Assembly (NCBI GenBank): GCA_938028665.1
Contig: CALIMB010000002.1
Span: 1-33,257 of the forward strand
From: an uncultured Thermomicrobium sp.
Lineage (GTDB): Bacteria; Chloroflexota; Chloroflexia; Thermomicrobiales; Thermomicrobiaceae
Length of the DNA stretch: 33,257 nt
Reading direction: 5' to 3'
Of this stretch, positions 32,147-33,257 are shown one piece after another. The notes beneath the pieces are model-generated. The model had not been told where the DNA came from. It saw only the letters and a list, made by a program, of their open reading frames with translations, and ran no database searches. Each line of letters opens with the position of its first letter. Position 1 is the first letter of the stretch. A program made the position numbers and the translations under genes.

Positions 32147-33257
32147 CTCTTCGGTGCGCAACGGTACGGCTATTCCCGGGACACACCCGGGAGATCGCTA
32201 TATTCGTCACGTAGCCTCAAGTGATCTACCTATCCGCGAGATCGGTCCTGGGCGTTATGTTGCTGAGTTGGCCGAGCCGACGAATTTGGTCGCGAAGGCG
32301 TGGGTACTTGTTCGGCGCGTCATCATTGGGCGCCCACTCCATAGTGCTGAAGCACCGCACGAGCGCATTGGTAAAGCGAAGGCACTTGCGATCTTTTCGT
32401 CTGATGCTCGCTCGTCAACAGCGTATGGTCCGGAAGAGATTCTACGCATCCTGATTTTGGCCGGGAGCGCTGCTTATGCGTTTCTGCTGCCCATCTGGCT
32501 CGCAATCACGCTGCTCATCGCGATCGTGGTGATCTCTTACCGGCAGACGATCCGTGCCTATCCACATGGTGGGGTACCTACATCGTTTCTCGCGAGAACC
32601 TTGGGACAGCACCCGGGCTGATCGCGGCGGCAGCTCTCCTCAGCGACTATGTCCTAACGGTTGCCGTGAGTATTTCCGCCGGGGTTGCCGCAATCGCCTC
32701 AGCCCTACTAGCGTTGTTCCCCTATCGGGTTGAGCTCGCCGTTGGGGCGATTCTGTTCATCACGCTCGCTAACTTGCGCGGCGTGCGTGAGAGTGCAACG
32801 ATCTTTACCCTACCCACCTACGCCTACATTACTTGCATCGGGATCCTTGTCGCGCTCGGTGTGGCCTCACTCCTCGGTTTTGGCCCTGAGCCTCATCCAG
32901 TGCGGTACGAGCCACCTGCACCAAGTGAGCCGCTCACGCTTTTCCTGATCCTCCGTGCCTTTGCCGCTGGGAGTACAACGTTGACCGGTATTGAAGCCAT
33001 CTCCAACGGCCTTCCAGCTTTTAAGCCGCCAGAGGCCGAGAATGCCCGGACAACGCTTTTGGTTATGGGAGCCATTCTTATTGGGCTCTTTAGTGGTGTC
33101 ACGCTACTGAGTTATCACTTCCACCTCGTGCCAAGTGACCGTGAGACAATTACCTCACAACTGGCACGGACACTCGTCGGTAACTCCTTCCTCTACTATG
33201 TTGTGCAGGCGGCAACTGCTTTGATTCTCTTCCTTGCGGCAAACACTGCTTTCGCTG
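32127..33257 (+). CDS. kimA: KimA-like APC-family potassium importer, frameshifted, 3' end outside window
   Basis: An APC-fold permease close to KimA (YdaO), the c-di-AMP-regulated high-affinity K+/H+ symporter of the membrane. IIGRPLHSAEAPHERIGKAK, ALAIFSSDARSSTAYGPEEIL and SYRQTIRAYPHGG lie in one frame; from 32576 on, the frame shifted by one base reads YIVSRENLGTAPGLIAAAAL, DYVLTVAVSISAGVAAIASA, ITLANLRGVRESATIF, GIEAISNGLPAFKPPEAENA and YYVVQAATALILFLAANT to the window end without stop. Only one G is missing in the run 32571-32574 (HGGG expected), so this is either a sequencing error or a recent inactivating deletion. A short N-terminal extension (DRYIRHVASSDLPIREIGPGRYV), as in some actinobacterial relatives, argues for a start upstream of 32200; ATG 32127 is chosen. 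Confidence 0.85.

Noticed and set aside
32005-32214. A 69-codon frame as a leader peptide of kimA
   Set aside because: It starts at an ATG without a ribosome site, spans the stems of the leader and has no recognisable sequence; it overlaps the kimA start in another frame.
1-33257. CRISPR arrays, insertion sequences, phage genes, tRNA or rRNA genes
   Set aside because: No regularly spaced repeats, transposase or integrase motifs, T-arm-like clusters or rRNA stretches were seen on either strand.

Overview
The window looks like chromosomal DNA of a thermophilic Chloroflexota bacterium, most likely of the Thermomicrobia (Thermomicrobium/Sphaerobacter-like). The basis is high GC with frequent GTG starts, the style of the proteins (a secreted glycosidase with C-terminal 'YFPETGH...NGGL..FG.P' repeats, an F420/LLM-type oxidoreductase, a short MshC-like cysteine ligase), and aerobic respiratory genes (NDH-2, CtaG) beside a formate dehydrogenase. 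This assignment is inference; no rRNA or marker search was possible.

Layout. 1-3134: two hairpins, a pterin-carbinolamine dehydratase, a HAD phosphatase on the minus strand, glutamyl-tRNA synthetase and a small membrane protein. 3135-4026: about 890 bases without a credible gene, holding structured-RNA-like repeats. 4027-11609: a probable long transcription unit on the plus strand. It opens with a consensus promoter and a fluoride (crcB-type) riboswitch with an overlapping terminator, followed by a cation:proton antiporter, a universal stress protein, a Cys-rich protein, and a three-subunit membrane formate dehydrogenase whose catalytic subunit reads an in-frame UGA as selenocysteine. 11753-19188: FAH-family enzyme (-), Cof-type HAD phosphatase, secreted glycosidase, VOC protein, DinB protein, LLM oxidoreductase (-), NDH-2. 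19165-19647: a minus-strand peroxiredoxin with a second in-frame UGA at its peroxidatic position, also followed by a SECIS-like hairpin. 19742-26199: CysRS/MshC-like ligase, small membrane protein, GH13 glucosidase, PfkB sugar kinase, M28 peptidase. 26593-28188: amidohydrolase (-). 28503-30673: ArsR repressor with two palindromic operators and a flavin oxidoreductase with a cysteine-rich tail. 30679-31539: CtaG (-). 31540-33257: a structured leader and a KimA-like potassium importer that carries a one-base frameshift and runs off the end.

How it fits together. The strongest biology is (i) two independent selenoprotein genes with recognisable SECIS hairpins, which implies a functional selA/selB/selC/selD system elsewhere in the genome; (ii) a fluoride-sensing leader in front of an antiporter-stress-protein-formate dehydrogenase gene string; and (iii) a sequence and structure motif shared between the kimA leader and the unexplained 3135-4026 region, which may be an undescribed RNA element. 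Formate dehydrogenase, NDH-2 and CtaG all serve an aerobic electron-transport chain.
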